The position numbers and the translations under genes are program-made. 5,861 nt of DNA from JACCZZ01 sp044227805 (lineage in GTDB: Bacteria; Bacteroidota; Bacteroidia; Chitinophagales; UBA10324): positions 1-5,861 of the forward strand of contig JBGAWA010000142.1 in assembly GCA_044227805.1 (NCBI GenBank), read 5' to 3'. A model generated the notes under the pieces. That model did not search any database, was not told the origin of the DNA, and saw only the letters and a list, made by a program, of their open reading frames with translations. Positions 1-5,861 of the stretch are shown here, piece after piece; position 1 is the first letter of the stretch, and every line of letters begins with the position of its first letter.

Positions 1-85
1 AAAGTCCCCAACCGAACATGCCTGCGGCAATCAGCAACACGATTAAACGGTTACGAAGGGAAAATGAAATAAGCCTTTCGACCAT
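1..85 (-). CDS. Second RND efflux pump, N-terminal fragment (3' end beyond window)
   Basis: An ATG at 85-83 opens a frame running off the left edge after 28 codons, reading MVERLISFSLRN then RLIVLLIAAGMFGWGL. This is the typical N-terminus of CusA/CzcA pumps: a short amphipathic stretch lying on the membrane, an Arg-Asn-Arg (compare E. coli CusA, MIEWIIRRSVANRFLVL), then TM1. It starts four bases after the stop of the HMBD lipoprotein, so it belongs to the same transcriptional unit. Only 28 residues are visible, so specificity cannot be read. Its position just after the HMBD adaptor and HMBD lipoprotein favours Cu/Ag. Because the upstream RND gene ends normally at 4010, this is a separate pump gene rather than a continuation of it. 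Whether it is full length cannot be told from this window. Confidence 0.82.
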   Translation of the reverse strand, partial: MVERLISFSLRNRLIVLLIAAGMFGWGL

Positions 86-89
86 CTGA

Positions 90-332
90 CTATTTTTTAA
101 TCTTCTTATGTAAATCCATCTCACATTTCGGGCACTGGCCCTCTTCATCAGAAATCACTTCTGTATCCATTGGGCATTGATAGTAAACATCACCTGTTTT
201 AAGCTGTGTAGTATCCAGGTTAAATACCTGGTGTGGATCATGATGTTTTGCATTTCCAGATGGTTGGTTGCATCCGGCAAAAATTATCACGAAAACTAAA
301 ATTGCAATGGAAAAAGTTTTTTTCATCATCAT
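90..332 (-). CDS. Small HMBD lipoprotein, putative periplasmic metal chaperone
   Basis: An 80-residue lipoprotein. Three ATGs in a row (332, 329, 326) begin the frame; any could be the start, and the longest is given. Basic KK, a hydrophobic core at 7-18 and lipobox FAGC predict lipidation at Cys21. A linker with a His cluster (KHHDPH, residues 29-34) leads to one heavy-metal-binding domain at 50-75: YYQCPMD ... GQCPKCEMDL, with C53, M55, C67, C70 and M72. The C-to-C spacing of 14 matches the HMBD in the adaptor just upstream. Both domains have Asp where the family usually has His (CPMH becomes CPMD or CSMD). It sits between an HMBD adaptor and an RND pump, a position suited to a CusF-like metal donor, although it is not homologous to CusF as far as can be seen. 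Delivery of Cu(I)/Ag(I) or another soft metal is inference; a metal-sensing or storage role is possible. The next gene begins four bases after its stop. Confidence 0.85.
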   Translation of the reverse strand: MMMKKTFSIAILVFVIIFAGCNQPSGNAKHHDPHQVFNLDTTQLKTGDVYYQCPMDTEVISDEEGQCPKCEMDLHKKIKK

Positions 333-352
333 TTTACAAAAGGTTTATTGAT

Positions 353-1573
353 TTACATTTTCATTCCTTCCATACCGGTCTGGCCTTCCATCGGGTTTGT
401 ACCTTTCTTAAATACATACTCGCTATTCAACAGATACGAACCGGTTATGACAACAATATCTCCTTGCACCAATCCATCGGTTATTTCAACCTGCCGGCTG
501 TTCTGCATGCCAACTGTCACCATTCTGTATTCAAACACTCCATCCGAATTACGTATCCATACATTAGTGCCCTTACTATCCTGTATGATTCCGGATGAGG
601 GAAGTACCAATGCTTCTTTCTTTTCAACCTGCAAGGAGATATTTGCAAGCATTCCGGGCTTAATTTGTTGGGAAGGGTTACTTATCTGAAACCTTGCCAG
701 CACAAATCGCTCTGGTGACTGTATTTGCGGATCTATAAAAATTACCTTACCTGAAAACAATTTTTCGCCAACTGCAGGAATTGAAAATTTCGCTTCTGTT
801 CCTATTTTCAAATAGGGCAGATAAGGGAGATATACCTGCGCTTCCACCCAGAGTGAATTAAGGGAAGCCAAACGGAAAAGAACAGTCCCCGTTGAAACAT
901 AATCACCTTCAGACAGTGACATTTCACTTACAAAACCATCGGTTAACGCATAAACCGGAACAATTTCCAATATCTGTTTTGTAGATTTAATCTGATCAAT
1001 TTGAGATTCGTTCATTCCATAAAGCAACAGTCTGCTTTTTGCTGCATCAACCAAATTTTCCGATGTAGAGTTGTTTTGAAGTGAAAAGACATAATCGTGT
1101 TGTGCGCTATTCAAATCCTCGCTATACATCTCCAGGAGTAATTGTCCCTTACTGACATATTCTCCGGCATTTTTCACAAATAACTTTACAATCCTGCCTC
1201 CCACTCTTGAGCTGATTGCATCGGAAAGATTTTCATCAATGGTGATTCTGCCGGTAAGAGTTACTTCCTTTGCCAACTCCTGCATCCACAGTGTGTCGAA
1301 GGTGATATTGGCTAATTGGATTTGCTGGTTACTGAGTTGGATTTGCCCTGCTTTCAGCATATTTTTATTGACCTTAATCAGTTTCATATGACAAATCGGA
1401 CAATTGCCCGCATGGTTTTCTATAACCTGTGGGTCCATTGAACAGGTATAATATTCATCCGGCCCTGCCATGTCCGCCTGAGAATCCTTGTGTTTACAGG
1501 ACGAGAGTATAAGCAATGATGATATAATCATCAATAGAAAGCCGAAAACATATTTCCTTTGGTTACTTGTCAT
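353..1573 (-). CDS. cusB: CusB-type RND adaptor lipoprotein 2 with N-terminal heavy-metal-binding domain
   Basis: Periplasmic adaptor for metal efflux, 406 residues from the chosen start. The frame is open to an ATG at 1636, but the ATG at 1573 puts a proper lipoprotein signal at the N-terminus: MTSNQRK, hydrophobic core 8-22, lipobox LSSC with Cys26. It also gives a short 11-base overlap with adaptor 1 rather than 74. Residues 41-67 form an HMBD (YYTCSMD ... GNCPICHMKL), with C44, M46, C58, C61, H62 and M63 as likely ligands. Then: barrel-sandwich half at 105-150 (LTGRITIDE, SSRVGGRIVKLFV), short alpha-hairpin at 152-202, second half at 204-236 (VPVYALTDGFVSEM, GDYVSTGTVLFRLA), beta-barrel at 238-316 (LWVEAQVY ... 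IKPGMLANISL) and membrane-proximal domain at 318-388. The tail 393-406 is Met-rich (M395, M401, M404, M406), resembling Cu(I)-binding methionine motifs. In E. coli CusB an N-terminal Met site takes metal from CusF; the HMBD probably plays that part here (inference). The HMBD lipoprotein gene follows after 20 bases. Confidence 0.92.
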   Translation of the reverse strand: MTSNQRKYVFGFLLMIISSLLILSSCKHKDSQADMAGPDEYYTCSMDPQVIENHAGNCPICHMKLIKVNKNMLKAGQIQLSNQQIQLANITFDTLWMQELAKEVTLTGRITIDENLSDAISSRVGGRIVKLFVKNAGEYVSKGQLLLEMYSEDLNSAQHDYVFSLQNNSTSENLVDAAKSRLLLYGMNESQIDQIKSTKQILEIVPVYALTDGFVSEMSLSEGDYVSTGTVLFRLASLNSLWVEAQVYLPYLPYLKIGTEAKFSIPAVGEKLFSGKVIFIDPQIQSPERFVLARFQISNPSQQIKPGMLANISLQVEKKEALVLPSSGIIQDSKGTNVWIRNSDGVFEYRMVTVGMQNSRQVEITDGLVQGDIVVITGSYLLNSEYVFKKGTNPMEGQTGMEGMKM

Positions 1574-2822
1574 CGGTTGTTTGAATAAAACTTTCACTGT
1601 CCACCATGAATTGCCCATTGATTGCAATCTTTTCATTACCCTGCAACCCGCTTGTAATTTGTATCAATGAATCGGTTGTCCTTCCGGTTTGTACAATCTT
1701 TGAAACAAAATATTTATCCGTTTTCACAAATACGATTTGCTTTTGCCCTAAGTTGATAACAGCATTTCGTGGCAACCATACACCTTTTATTTCCGCTGTA
1801 CTTATTGTTGCAGAAAGCAATGTTCCAATTTTCAGATGGAGCTCATCTGCGTTTTGCAAATACACCCTGGCTTTTATTGCTGAAGCGTTCTGACCTGAGA
1901 AGGGTTCAATATAACTAATGGTTGAACTGATAATATTGGAAGGGTTTGTTTCTGTTGTAATTGAAACCCTATCGCCGGTTTTAATCAGCGCAGCATCCCG
2001 TGGAAAGATATTCAGCACAGCCCAAACCCGGTTAGTGTTGTAAACCGCAAAAATTGACTGACCAGTTTCCACGTACATTCCTTCTTTAGTGGAGAGCGCA
2101 GATGTTCGTGAAAATGGGAGGTTTTCAATTTGGGCAGCGGAGGTTGTGGAAGAACTGTTGACTCCTGCATTCATTCCGGTATTCATATTGGGAGAGGAAG
2201 CAGTGCCTCCAGTAACACCGATGTCATGAATATGCCCGCTATAAGGACTGAAAACAGGAAGAGGATTTATTATTTGCTTCGTTGTTTCTATTTGTTTGAG
2301 TTGATCTTTGGTTAAACCAAGCAACTGAAGTTTCTGAATAGCTAAATTGATCAGTGCAGTATCAATTGATGAGTTGCTCTGCAGAAATATTAAATTTTTC
2401 TCAGCAGTTAAAATTTCGGGACTATAAATATCCATGATACGCTGACCTTCTGCAACATTCTCAAAATTAAACCGGACATACAATTTCTCAATTCGCCCGC
2501 TAAACCTTGAACTAATGTTATTGATAAAACGGGGATCATAGGTAATTACACCAGTTGCATAAATATCCGGTGAAACAGATAGCTGTGTTGGAGTAACTGT
2601 TTTTATCTCACTGAATATATTTTTATTTGTTGGCAGCACTAAAGCATCCAAATCATTTGCAGATACGGTTGGAATTTGATTGCTCTCATCTCTGTTACTA
2701 CAGGATGCAAGAACCACCACGAAATAAATAAGAGGCAGCAGGCAATACTTGAATTGCCAGCTTGCAAACCCTTGCCAATTGCAAATTGGCAACTGTCTAT
2801 CGTATCTCCATTTCCTTTTCAT
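1563..2822 (-). CDS. RND periplasmic adaptor lipoprotein 1 (CusB-like, no HMBD)
   Basis: Membrane fusion protein linking an RND pump to the outer-membrane channel; 419 residues. A hydrophobic core at 28-39 ends in lipobox LASC, predicting lipidation at Cys41. No other ATG lies nearby, so the start at 2822 is favoured even though the n-region is about 27 residues long; part of that is encoded by a palindromic repeat (2772-2792). Domains: first half of the barrel-sandwich at about 88-134 (GVITYDPR, SRFSGRIEKLYV), a short alpha-hairpin at 138-183, the second half at about 188-262 (PVFSPYSGHI ... KEGMYVETGQSIFAVYN), beta-barrel at about 265-345 and membrane-proximal domain at 346-419. A Met/Asn/Ser/Thr-rich insertion at about 203-245 interrupts the second barrel-sandwich half between the usual SPxxGxI and GxxVxxGQxLF elements. 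Unlike the next adaptor it has no Cys-rich HMBD. It overlaps the channel gene by 26 bases and adaptor 2 by 11. Family call firm; role relative to the second adaptor unknown. Confidence 0.9.
   Translation of the reverse strand: MKRKWRYDRQLPICNWQGFASWQFKYCLLPLIYFVVVLASCSNRDESNQIPTVSANDLDALVLPTNKNIFSEIKTVTPTQLSVSPDIYATGVITYDPRFINNISSRFSGRIEKLYVRFNFENVAEGQRIMDIYSPEILTAEKNLIFLQSNSSIDTALINLAIQKLQLLGLTKDQLKQIETTKQIINPLPVFSPYSGHIHDIGVTGGTASSPNMNTGMNAGVNSSSTTSAAQIENLPFSRTSALSTKEGMYVETGQSIFAVYNTNRVWAVLNIFPRDAALIKTGDRVSITTETNPSNIISSTISYIEPFSGQNASAIKARVYLQNADELHLKIGTLLSATISTAEIKGVWLPRNAVINLGQKQIVFVKTDKYFVSKIVQTGRTTDSLIQITSGLQGNEKIAINGQFMVDSESFIQTTDDK
2772..2792. repeat. Perfect 9-bp inverted repeat at the channel/adaptor-1 junction
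   Basis: Arms TTGCCAATT (2772-2780) and AATTGGCAA (2784-2792) are perfect reverse complements around a 3-base loop. Related fragments (AATTGCCAG, CTTGCAAACC) lie beside it at about 2753-2770. In the mRNA the hairpin begins five bases after the TAG of the channel gene and at nucleotide 31 of adaptor 1, where it encodes part of the long signal-peptide n-region (LPICNWQ, residues 11-17). GGGTTT rather than a U-run follows it, so it is not a standard intrinsic terminator. It may be a remnant of the TTGGCAA-type short repeats scattered in some Bacteroidota genomes, or an RNA element affecting the relative output of the two genes; both ideas are inference. Confidence 0.7.
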
Positions 2823-4023
2823 AATTCACTTGTAAATTCAAGAGCGTATTTAATAAGTCAAGCTCGTTCACTTTTGCCATGCGGTACATCCTCAATCCAT
2901 CAAGCACCACAAATAAATCCTCGGTATTTTGTTCGTAAGCCTGCATTGAAATTTGATAACTTTTATAGTAAGTAGGGATGATGTTATCATGGTAATTAGC
3001 TAACTGTTGTTTCAGCGACTTAATTTGCGCTTGAAGTGATGCAATCTTTCCTGCGGTTTCATTTATGAGTGCCTGTTTTTGAAAATCAATCGCAAAGACG
3101 GTGTTGTCCAACCCTTTGAGATTTGATTTGTAATCTTTGGAAGCCCATGGAACAATGGGAATGGTAATGAGCCCCATTGCCGAAAACTGATTTGGCATAA
3201 CACCCAATGATTGCATGTGGCTGAATGAAATGCCAAAATCAGGAAGACGCTTTGATTTTTCATACTCCTGCTGGAGCCTCACCAAACTGATTCCTTCATC
3301 AAATTGCCTGATGTCGCTGCGAGAGGATGAGATCAATGCAGTATCCGGCAATTGCACTTCATAATAATGCGGTCGCAGATTTGTGTCAATAGCAAAAACG
3401 GAAGATTGATCTAAATACATGAGCGTATTGAGTTCAACATTCTTCATTTTCATATCACCGAGCAACATGGTTTCCATGTTTCGTAGCTCGAACAAATCGG
3501 CTTCGGCTTTGAAGATGTTGTTAAGTTTTTCCTTGTTGTAAGTATAGCGATACCGTGAAACCCGCAGGATGTAGCTCAGCAGGGAATCCGTTTGAATGAG
3601 CACATCATACTTCTTCTCTAAAACAACCCACTCATAATAATTCTGTTTTGCCATTGCAAACATTTCATTCTTCTTAACTCCCTTTCCTTCTTGTTCAACC
3701 GGCGCCATTCCCTGCATATAATTGAAATTGGCTTTTAGTTTGGAAGGATTCGGAATCATTTGCTCTCCTGTAAACATCCACATCCCATCATTGAAGCTTT
3801 TGTAAGGTGCCTGCCACGGACCTGTTGAGAATGTTGGTGGCATCCAGCTTTTCGCCATTAAGGAATAATTGTTCGCAGCATTTATCTGCTCATCATACAT
3901 TTTAAGCATAGGACTATTTTTCTCAATCCTGTTCAATACGGAATCAATTGTGAGCACCTGTGCAAACGATTGCCCGGCGCTGACAGCAAAAAGAAACAGC
4001 AGGATGATCTTAGAGTTCTTCAT
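2797..4023 (-). CDS. cusC: TolC/CusC-type outer-membrane efflux channel
   Basis: Outer-membrane factor (OEP/TolC family), the exit duct for the RND pump. It has 408 residues, somewhat short for the family (usually about 420-480). A Sec signal peptide covers residues 1-21, with predicted cleavage at SFA|Q. There is no lipobox, unlike E. coli CusC, which is a lipoprotein. The family's two-fold repeat is visible: helix at about 24-60, a Gly/Trp/Pro-rich strand segment at 61-92 and long helices at about 108-203; then helix at 235-258, a second strand segment at 259-293 ending in IPIVPW, and long helices at about 296-345 and 350-406. Residues 39-124 hold 11 methionines (39, 42, 56, 61, 81, 83, 89, 103, 106, 121, 124), which may reflect Cu(I) handling, though this is inference. 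The ATG overlaps the pump stop by 14 bases behind a GGGAAAAA leader, so translation is probably coupled. The 3' end overlaps adaptor 1 by 26 bases. The symbol is by analogy. Confidence 0.9.
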   Translation of the reverse strand: MKNSKIILLFLFAVSAGQSFAQVLTIDSVLNRIEKNSPMLKMYDEQINAANNYSLMAKSWMPPTFSTGPWQAPYKSFNDGMWMFTGEQMIPNPSKLKANFNYMQGMAPVEQEGKGVKKNEMFAMAKQNYYEWVVLEKKYDVLIQTDSLLSYILRVSRYRYTYNKEKLNNIFKAEADLFELRNMETMLLGDMKMKNVELNTLMYLDQSSVFAIDTNLRPHYYEVQLPDTALISSSRSDIRQFDEGISLVRLQQEYEKSKRLPDFGISFSHMQSLGVMPNQFSAMGLITIPIVPWASKDYKSNLKGLDNTVFAIDFQKQALINETAGKIASLQAQIKSLKQQLANYHDNIIPTYYKSYQISMQAYEQNTEDLFVVLDGLRMYRMAKVNELDLLNTLLNLQVNYEKEMEIR

Positions 4024-5861
4024 TTTTTCCCGGCAGAATTATTTTTCCATGCTTTTTCAATTCCCTTTCTTTTGCCATTTCATAGACAACGGGAGTTACG
4101 AGTAAAACGTAAATTGTTGAAGTGATAACACCGCCGATGAGAGGAATGGTTATTGGCAACATGATATCACTGCCTGTTCCTGTAGACCAGAGAATGGGAA
4201 TTAAACCAAAGAGAGAAACAGAAACGGTCATTAGTTTTGGCCGCAATCGTTGCACCGCTCCGTCAGTAATGTATTTACGCAAATCATCCTTTGAAATGGT
4301 TTCAGATGAATTGCCTTTGTCAGCTACTAATTTTTCCATGTATTCATTCAGATAGATCATCATGATCATAGCTGTTTCAACTGCCACACCAAACAATGCA
4401 ATGAAACCTACTGCGACTGCGACAGATAAATTCACTCCATAGAAATAAACCAGGTAAACACCTCCGATCAAAGCAAACGGAACAGTGATCATTGTCAGCA
4501 AGGCTTCCTTCAGAGACTTGTAGGTAAAATACAACACCATAAAAATGATGAGGAAGACAATTGGCATTATAAGCGAGAGCGTTTTATTTGCGCGAATCTG
4601 ATTTTCCCATTGTCCGCTCCATTCAATGTTGTAGCCTTTTGGAAGTTTGGAAAACATTTTATCCAGCTTTTCCTGGGCTTCTTTCACAGTGCTTCCTAAA
4701 TCACGGTCACGCACATTGAACAAAACAGTGCCTCTCAACATGGCATTTTCAGAATTGATCATGGGTGGTCCTTCAGAAATAGTCACATCTGCCACTGCTG
4801 AAAGTGGAATGGTTCCATAATTCATCGTCTTGACAGGAATCTGCGCAATTGCCTCCAGGCTGTTCCTGTAATCCTGCGCAAATCGTGCATTCACTGTGAA
4901 GCGTTCCCTACCTTCAATGGTTGTGGTGAGATTCATTCCTCCCAAAGCAGTTTCAACATACATGTTTACATCATCCACGCTCAACCCATATTTCCCGATT
5001 TCATCTTTCTTCACAGTGATGTCAACATATCTTCCTCCGGTGATCGGCTCAACGTATAAATCCTTTATACCGTTAATTCCCTGTAAGGCATTTTTCATCC
5101 GGTTTGCCAATGCATAAATAGAATCAAGATTCTGCCCGTAAATTTTTAAACCCACATCTGTTCTGATTCCCGTTGAAAGCATATTGATGCGGTTTATGAT
5201 GGGCTGCGTGAATCCATTTACCACACCGGGAATTTGCAATTCCGCATTCAGTTCATCAATAATGTCCTCCTTTGTTATTCCTTTTCTCCAGGCTGATTTA
5301 GGTTTGAGCAGTATGATTGTTTCGACCATGCTGATAGGAGAATTGTCAGTGGCAGTATTTGCCCTTCCTGCTTTCCCCAACACATTTTCCACTTCAGGAA
5401 CTGACTTGATGATTTTATCCTGCACCTGCAAAATGCGTTTGATTTCCGAATTGGAAACATCTGGCAGCGTGACAGGCATAAACAGAATAGACCCTTCATC
5501 CAGGGGTGGCATAAATTCTGAACCCATTCGAAACATCATGACAACACCAATGATCAGAGCAATTATGTTAATTGCAAGAACGGTCTTGCGCCAATGCAGG
5601 CACCACGAAACTACAGGAGTATAAATTTTTTCTAATATCCGGGTAACAGGATTTGCATTTTCAGGTTTCAGTTTTCCTTTAAGGAAAAAAGAAATCAAAA
5701 CAGGTGCAAGCGTTATGGCAAGAAAAGCATCAATGATGAGGATGAACGTTTTTGTCCATGCCAATGGATGAAAAAGCTTCCCTTCAATTCCTGAAAGCAG
5801 AAATACGGGGAGGAATGAAGTGATTACTACAATGGTGGAGTAAAAGACACCCGGCCCGACC
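4010..5861 (-). CDS. cusA: CusA-type heavy-metal RND efflux pump, C-terminal part (5' end beyond window)
   Basis: Inner-membrane proton-driven pump of the HME-RND family, moving metal from periplasm or inner membrane into the adaptor/channel complex. The frame stays open to the right edge, giving about 617 residues of an expected ~1040. The TTG at 5764 is an internal Leu, not a start; the preceding residues (VGPGVFYSTIVVITSFLPVF) match TM5 of CusA. In order: TM5, TM6, TM7, the second large periplasmic loop, then TM8-TM12 and a short basic cytoplasmic tail. Three methionines lie in the contexts LFMPVTLP (codon 5477-5479), SPISMVET (5327-5329) and RINMLSTG (5180-5182). Their spacing of 50 and 49 residues equals that of the E. 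coli CusA Cu(I)/Ag(I) triad M573/M623/M672. The relay Glu (GVAVET, codon 4376-4378) and Lys (RPKLMT, codon 4235-4237) match E939 and K984; the D405 counterpart would be outside the window. Its TAA overlaps the next gene by 14 bases. The family call is firm; Cu/Ag specificity is inferred from the triad. Confidence 0.95.
   Translation of the reverse strand, partial: VGPGVFYSTIVVITSFLPVFLLSGIEGKLFHPLAWTKTFILIIDAFLAITLAPVLISFFLKGKLKPENANPVTRILEKIYTPVVSWCLHWRKTVLAINIIALIIGVVMMFRMGSEFMPPLDEGSILFMPVTLPDVSNSEIKRILQVQDKIIKSVPEVENVLGKAGRANTATDNSPISMVETIILLKPKSAWRKGITKEDIIDELNAELQIPGVVNGFTQPIINRINMLSTGIRTDVGLKIYGQNLDSIYALANRMKNALQGINGIKDLYVEPITGGRYVDITVKKDEIGKYGLSVDDVNMYVETALGGMNLTTTIEGRERFTVNARFAQDYRNSLEAIAQIPVKTMNYGTIPLSAVADVTISEGPPMINSENAMLRGTVLFNVRDRDLGSTVKEAQEKLDKMFSKLPKGYNIEWSGQWENQIRANKTLSLIMPIVFLIIFMVLYFTYKSLKEALLTMITVPFALIGGVYLVYFYGVNLSVAVAVGFIALFGVAVETAMIMMIYLNEYMEKLVADKGNSSETISKDDLRKYITDGAVQRLRPKLMTVSVSLFGLIPILWSTGTGSDIMLPITIPLIGGVITSTIYVLLVTPVVYEMAKERELKKHGKIILPGKNEEL

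Noticed and set aside
333..352. Possible promoter or binding site between adaptor 2 and the HMBD lipoprotein.
   Set aside because: The gap is only 20 bases and shows no recognisable -33/-7 elements or repeat; it is more likely just a leader.
233..689. Plus-strand frames of 121 and 113 codons near the small lipoprotein.
   Set aside because: They are antisense to the adaptor-2 and HMBD lipoprotein genes, whose signal peptides and Cys motifs show the minus strand is the coding one.
1574..1636. Longer start for adaptor 2 at 1636, adding 21 residues.
   Set aside because: It would put a non-hydrophobic stretch in front of a clear lipoprotein signal peptide and give a 74-base overlap; the ATG at 1573 fits better.
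2772..2792. The palindrome as a rho-independent terminator.
   Set aside because: Its stem is AT-rich, no U-run follows on the minus strand, and it lies inside the adaptor-1 coding sequence.
5184..5624. 146-codon open frame on the plus strand opposite the RND gene.
   Set aside because: It lies entirely within the conserved RND coding sequence, its translation matches no recognisable family, and other plus-strand frames here are similar antisense shadows.
5762..5764. TTG at 5764 as the start of the RND gene.
   Set aside because: The same frame continues upstream to the window edge with residues matching CusA TM5, so this codon is internal.

Overview
The window is one densely packed minus-strand gene cluster for a heavy-metal (Cu(I)/Ag(I)-type) RND efflux system. 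In transcription order (right to left) it holds: the C-terminal ~617 residues of a CusA-type RND pump, cut by the right edge; a TolC/CusC-type outer-membrane factor; a first CusB-type lipoprotein adaptor; a second CusB-type lipoprotein adaptor carrying an N-terminal heavy-metal-binding domain (HMBD); an 80-residue lipoprotein that is essentially one free-standing HMBD; and the first 28 codons of what looks like a second RND pump, cut by the left edge. No plus-strand gene is convincing, and no RNA gene, insertion sequence or CRISPR array is seen. No gap between genes exceeds 20 bases.

The source is most likely a member of the Bacteroidota. The DNA is AT-rich, the starts have A-rich leaders and no clear Shine-Dalgarno sequence, both adaptors are lipoproteins, and CusB-type adaptors with an HMBD next to small HMBD lipoproteins are common in that phylum. 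This assignment is inference; there is no phylogenetic marker here.

The first three junctions are overlaps (14, 26 and 11 bases), followed by gaps of 20 and 4 bases. This points to one polycistronic message with translational coupling, whose promoter would lie beyond the right edge. The metal assignment rests mainly on the RND fragment. Three methionines lie in the sequence contexts of the E. coli CusA methionines M573/M623/M672, with identical spacing (50 and 49 residues). The Glu and Lys of the CusA proton relay are also present.

A working model: the HMBD lipoprotein takes the role of CusF (periplasmic metal delivery), and the HMBD adaptor receives metal. The shared outer-membrane channel serves one or both RND pumps. 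The two non-identical adaptors either pair with one pump each or mix, as the two adaptors of TriABC do. The main oddities are the two-adaptor/two-pump layout, a Met/Asn/Ser-rich insertion in the first adaptor, Met-rich segments in the channel and the second adaptor, and a perfect 9-bp palindrome at the channel/adaptor-1 junction that is translated into an unusually long signal-peptide n-region.
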